A stretch of 64,000 nucleotides of DNA, from the NCBI GenBank assembly GCA_028753945.1, contig JAPNXP010000001.1, positions 5,260,501-5,324,500 of the forward strand. Direction: 5' to 3'. Of the stretch, positions 59,761-64,000 are shown one piece after another (positions within the stretch are counted from its first letter, which is position 1; every line of letters begins with the position of its first letter). Made by a program: the position numbers and the translations under genes. The DNA is from Hexactinellida sp. DTS-2022. Lineage: Eukaryota; Porifera; Hexactinellida. The notes under the pieces were generated by a model. The model was given only the letters and a program-made list of their open reading frames with translations, was not told the DNA's origin and did no database searches.

Positions 59761-62700
59761 TCCTTCCGTATCCACTCCACAGAACAGAGTTATATTTACT
59801 AAGAACTGAAATTTTCAGGATAAGTGTCTCATGGGTTACAGATGTGTACCTGGGGTCACGATTTTTTATCACATTTTTTTGGACACATTTTTGCACCTGT
59901 TTAATATTGAAACAGGAACAATAAATAGTACCCGAAAATTAAATTTATATGCATTCGATAGAGAATTAAATTCTACACCTTTTCATAGTGCACGAATTTT
60001 CAAATTGTACTTAGTTTGTGCCACAATTGAGTTGCAAGTTTCCTTTGTTTACTAACACTTCAGTACAATTGAAAGTGTTAAATCTAATTCTATTGTTTCA
60101 ACTCGTTATTATCATATTGATTCAACTTGTGAGATCGAGTAGGCTTCTATTTTCCAATTTAAAACTAAGATTCTACATTCCATAACAACGACAGATTATG
60201 TGATTATATTTCCTTCTGCAAGAATACTCTTACACTGTTAATATACTGACGTAATTAATAATAATTAATTAAGTCAGTATATGACTTATATAGATGCTCC
60301 CAATTTGTTTATTAGGGGTTATCGAGTGTGTGGAATTGAAATTTGATAGCCAAATTAATTAATTAATTATTTATGACAAAATAATTAAACTTAATAATTG
60401 TAAGTTGACATTGAAATTGGTGTTAAATTATAAATAATATTAATAATTATTTATACTAATTAATTAAATATCATAAATCTCAGAAATCAAATAAGGTAGA
60501 AACAAACTTCCAATTTATCAATTGATCCTTATGCCACGTAACACCTCTACAAATGGGTCTTGACACCTTGAGGTGATGATGACATCGTCAAAAAAATGTG
60601 TTTTTACAATTTTGTTAATTCGATATTTAAAATGGGTTAGTTGATGTTGGGTGATGACCCAACACTCACATAAAAAATGCTGAGTCATCAGCTATTGTAT
60701 TCTACTCAAACTTGAATATCTCTAAAATGAAGTGAACTAAATGGAAACTTCCACCACTCTAAGGGTCGATGCCTTCTGAAATACCTTTTTGAAATAATTT
60801 AACACCTTCATAGTGATGATGACATGGCGAAAAAAAAATCCAAAATTGCAGCCTGTGCCGACAGCATGTTCCTTTGGAGGCACTATCAATAAACCACCAC
60901 CAAAATATAGTGCCACCAAAGGAACATGCGTCGGCACAGGCTGCAATTTTGGATTTTTTATTACTGTGCCGACTATACTATAGTATAGTGGCCCAGTTCT
61001 AATCTTACTGCCTTGGTTATTATTATTATTATTAGTCCGTAGATCGTCCACAGAACAGAGTTTTGTAAACTAAGAGCCCAAATTTTCACGATATGTGTCT
61101 CATGGGTTACAGATGTGCACCTGGGGTCACGATTATTTACTACATTTTTTTGGACACATTTTTGCACCTGTTTAATATTAGAAAAAGAACAATAAATAGT
61201 GCACAAATATTTAATTTATATGCATTCGATAGAGAATTAAATTCTACACCTTTTCACAGTGCACGAATTTTTAAATTGAGTTTCGTTTGTGCCACAATTG
61301 AGTTGCAAGTTTCCTTTGTTTACTAACACTTCAGTTCAATTGAAGTGTTAAATCGAATTCTATTGTTTCAACTTGTGATAATTACATTGATTCAACTTGT
61401 GAGATAGAGAGGGCTTCTATTTTCTAATTGAAAACTAAGATTCTACATTCCATAACAACGACAGATTATGTGATAATATTTACTTCTCCGTGAATATTCT
61501 TGCACAATGGATACATGACATATTTAATTATAATTAATTCGTTCTGTGTTTAACTTATAGAGACGGTTCCAATTAGATTATTGGGGTTATCGAGTGCGCT
61601 GAATTCAATTATTATAATGAAATGAAATTAAAATTAATAATAATTGCAAATAATTGAACTTCATTTATTTTGATATACATAATATTGGTGTTAAATTATT
61701 AATAAATTAATTAAATATTTATACTAATTAGCTAAATTTCATTAATCTCAGAAGTTATATCAGATATAAACAAACTTTCAATTTATCAATTGGTCCTTAT
61801 GGCACGTACCACCTATACAAGTGGGTCTTGACACCTTGAGGTGATGATGACATCGTAAAAAAAAGTTTTTTTTCAATTTTGTTAATTCGATATTTAAAAT
61901 GGGTTAGTTGATGTTGGGTGATGAACCAACACTCACATAAAAAATGCTGAGTCATCATCTATTATATTCTACTCAAACTTGAATATCTCTAGAATGAAGT
62001 GAATTAAATGGAAACTTCCACCACTCTAAGGGTCGATGCCTTCTGTAACACCTTTTTGAAATAATTAACACCTTCATAGTGATGATGACTTGGCGGAAAA
62101 AAAATCCAAAATTGCAGCCTGTGCCGACAGCATGTTCCTTTGGAGGCACTATCAATAAACCACCACAAAATATAGTGCCTCCAAATGAACATGCGTCGGC
62201 ACAGGCTGCAATTTTGGATTTTATTATTCTTCCGTAGCTCATCCACAGAACAGAGTTTAATTAACTAACAACCCAAATTTGCAGGACAGGTGTCTCATGG
62301 GCTACAGATGTGCACCTGGGGTCACGATTTTTTATTAACAAATTTTGGACTTTTTTTTTTGACACCTTTCAAATTTTGTCTGGTCCATAACTCAAAGAAT
62401 GTTATACTAAACCCCCAATTTTCTTTTCACCATTGGATTCACTATAAAATTCTCCATCTGATGGGAGATGAATGTTTTTACTAATAGGTTTGATTCATGC
62501 CATAAATTGGGGTTGAAATTTCTTTGTTTACTAACACTTCAGTTCAATTGAAAGTGTTAAATCTAATTCTATTGTTTCAACTCGTTATTATTATATTGAT
62601 TCAACTTGTGAGATCGAGTAGGCTTCTATTTTCCAATTGAAAAAAAAGATTATATATTTCACAACAACGACAGATTATGTGATTATATTTACTTCTGCGA

Positions 62701-64000
62701 GAATATTATTGGACTGTTAATATACTGACGTAATTAATTATAATTAATTCAGTCAGTATATTACTTATATAGATGCTTATAATTTGTTTATTAGGGGTTA
62801 TCGAGAGTGCTTAATTGAAATTTGATAACAAAATAATTAATTTATTATTCATGACAAAATAATTTAATTTATTAATTGTAAGTTGACATTGAAATTGGTG
62901 TTAAATTATAAATAATATTAATTAATATTTATACTAATTAATTAAATATCATAAATCTCAGAAATCAAATAAGATAGAAACAAACTTCCAATTTATCAAT
63001 TGATCCTTATGCCACGTAACACCTCTACAAGTGGGTCTTGACACCTTGAGGTGATGATGACATCGTAAAAAAAAAGTGTTTTCACAATTTTGTGAATTAT
63101 ATAATTCAAATGGGTCGGTTCGTTTTGGGTGATGACCCAGAGCTCACATAAAAAATGCTGAGTCATCAGCTATTATATTCTACTGAAACTTGAATATCTT
63201 TGAAATGAAGTGAGCATAAAAGAAATTTACAACTCACTAAGGGTCGTTGCCTTTTGAAACACCTTTCTGAAATAATTTAACACCTTCGTAGTGATGATGA
63301 CATGGCGGAAAAAAAATCCAAAATTGCAGCCTGTGCCGACAGCATGTTCCATAGGAGGCACTATCAATAAACCACACCAAAATATAGTGCCACCAAAGGA
63401 ACATGCGTCGGCACAGGCTGCAATTTTGGATTTTTTATTACTGTGCCGACTATACTATAGTATAGTGGCCCAGTTCTAATCTTACTGCCTTGGTTAGTTA
63501 TTTATCCGTAGCCACTCCACAGAACAGAGTTTTATCAACTAAGAGCCCAAATTTTTAGGATGGGTGTCTCATGGGTCACAGATGTGCACCTGGGGTTACG
63601 ATTTTTGATTAGATTTTTTGGACACATTTTTACACCTGTTTAATACTAGAAAAATAACAATAAATAGTCCGCGAATATTTAATTTATATGCATTCGATAG
63701 AGAATTAAATTCTACACCTTTTTACAGTGCACGAATTTTTTAATTGGGTTTCGTTTGTGCCACAATTGAGTTGCAAATTCCCTTCGTTTACTAACACTTC
63801 AGTTCAATTGAAAGTGTTAAATCTAATTCTACTGTTTCAACTCGTTACTATTATATTGATTCAACTTGTGAGATCGAGTAGGCTTCTATTTTCCAATTGA
63901 AAACTAAGATTCTACATTCCATAACAACGACAGATTATGTGATTATATTTCCTTCTGCAAGAATACTCTTGCACTGTTAATATACTGACGTAATTAATTA
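59761..64000 (-). repeat. Tandem repeat array, reverse segment 5 (runs off the window)
   Basis: Hairpins near 60830-60959, 62096-62222 and 63309-63437, spacing 1266 and 1213. Single module-2 palindromes sit next to the hairpins at 60960-61020 and 63438-63500. The unit at 62223-63308 is a mosaic: B-type at its 3' end, an A-type stretch (CTGGTCCATAACTCAAAGAA, CATCTGATGGGAG), then B-type again. Confidence 0.92.

Overview
The window is AT-rich eukaryotic DNA with no bacterial gene organisation. It is almost entirely repeats and nested DNA transposons. The transposon types (MULE/foldback-like, hAT-like and pogo-like MITEs, a Ginger-type element, a Gypsy remnant) and one Golgi-type carbohydrate sulfotransferase gene point to an invertebrate animal nuclear genome. 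The species cannot be named from sequence alone. Only one gene looks intact: a single-exon, 459-residue Sulfotransfer_2-type protein at 56334-57713.

Layout. The dominant component is a head-to-tail repeat family covering about 45 kb. Forward copies lie at 175-13489 and 21644-40555. Reverse copies lie at about 15936-21643, 41196-47936 and 59187-64000. Hairpin-to-hairpin spacing falls into three classes: A about 846 bp, B about 1203 bp, and fused B-A about 1420-1430 bp. Each unit boundary is a slot holding an (AAT)n tract plus one or both of two palindromic modules. Module 1 is a 125-bp near-perfect hairpin (about 31 copies). Module 2 is a 35-bp palindrome (about 36 copies, single or in mini-arrays with three alternating linkers). 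A solitary unit inserted in unrelated DNA (4111-5014) suggests the unit is or was mobile.

Insertions into or between the arrays: a 7.4-kb TIR element with TATA target duplication (1270-8715) that hosts further nested elements; a minus-strand Gypsy integrase 3' fragment split by two MITEs (13644-14795); inverted minisatellites (14788-15790); a 4.3-kb foldback element with decayed MULE-type transposase pieces and an exact 11-bp target duplication (17181-21485); and several MITEs with clear target duplications.

The non-array region 47937-59186 holds a large foldback element into which MITEs were nested and whose right arm was broken by a 4.1-kb Ginger-type DNA transposon (50358-54445). That element has 194-bp TIRs that look identical. 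It encodes a Gypsy-like integrase (HHCC zinc finger, DDE core, GPF module) followed by a papain-like/USP-like cysteine peptidase. It is visibly dead: the first catalytic Asp is Tyr, there are two frame breaks, and a MITE sits in the peptidase. The sulfotransferase gene lies 1.9 kb further on.

The most unusual material is the palindromic-slot array, its orientation switches at or near palindromes, and partly concordant changes in the two arms of the hairpin. The terminal-repeat comparisons were made by eye and no alignment was computed, so boundaries of diverged elements are approximate.
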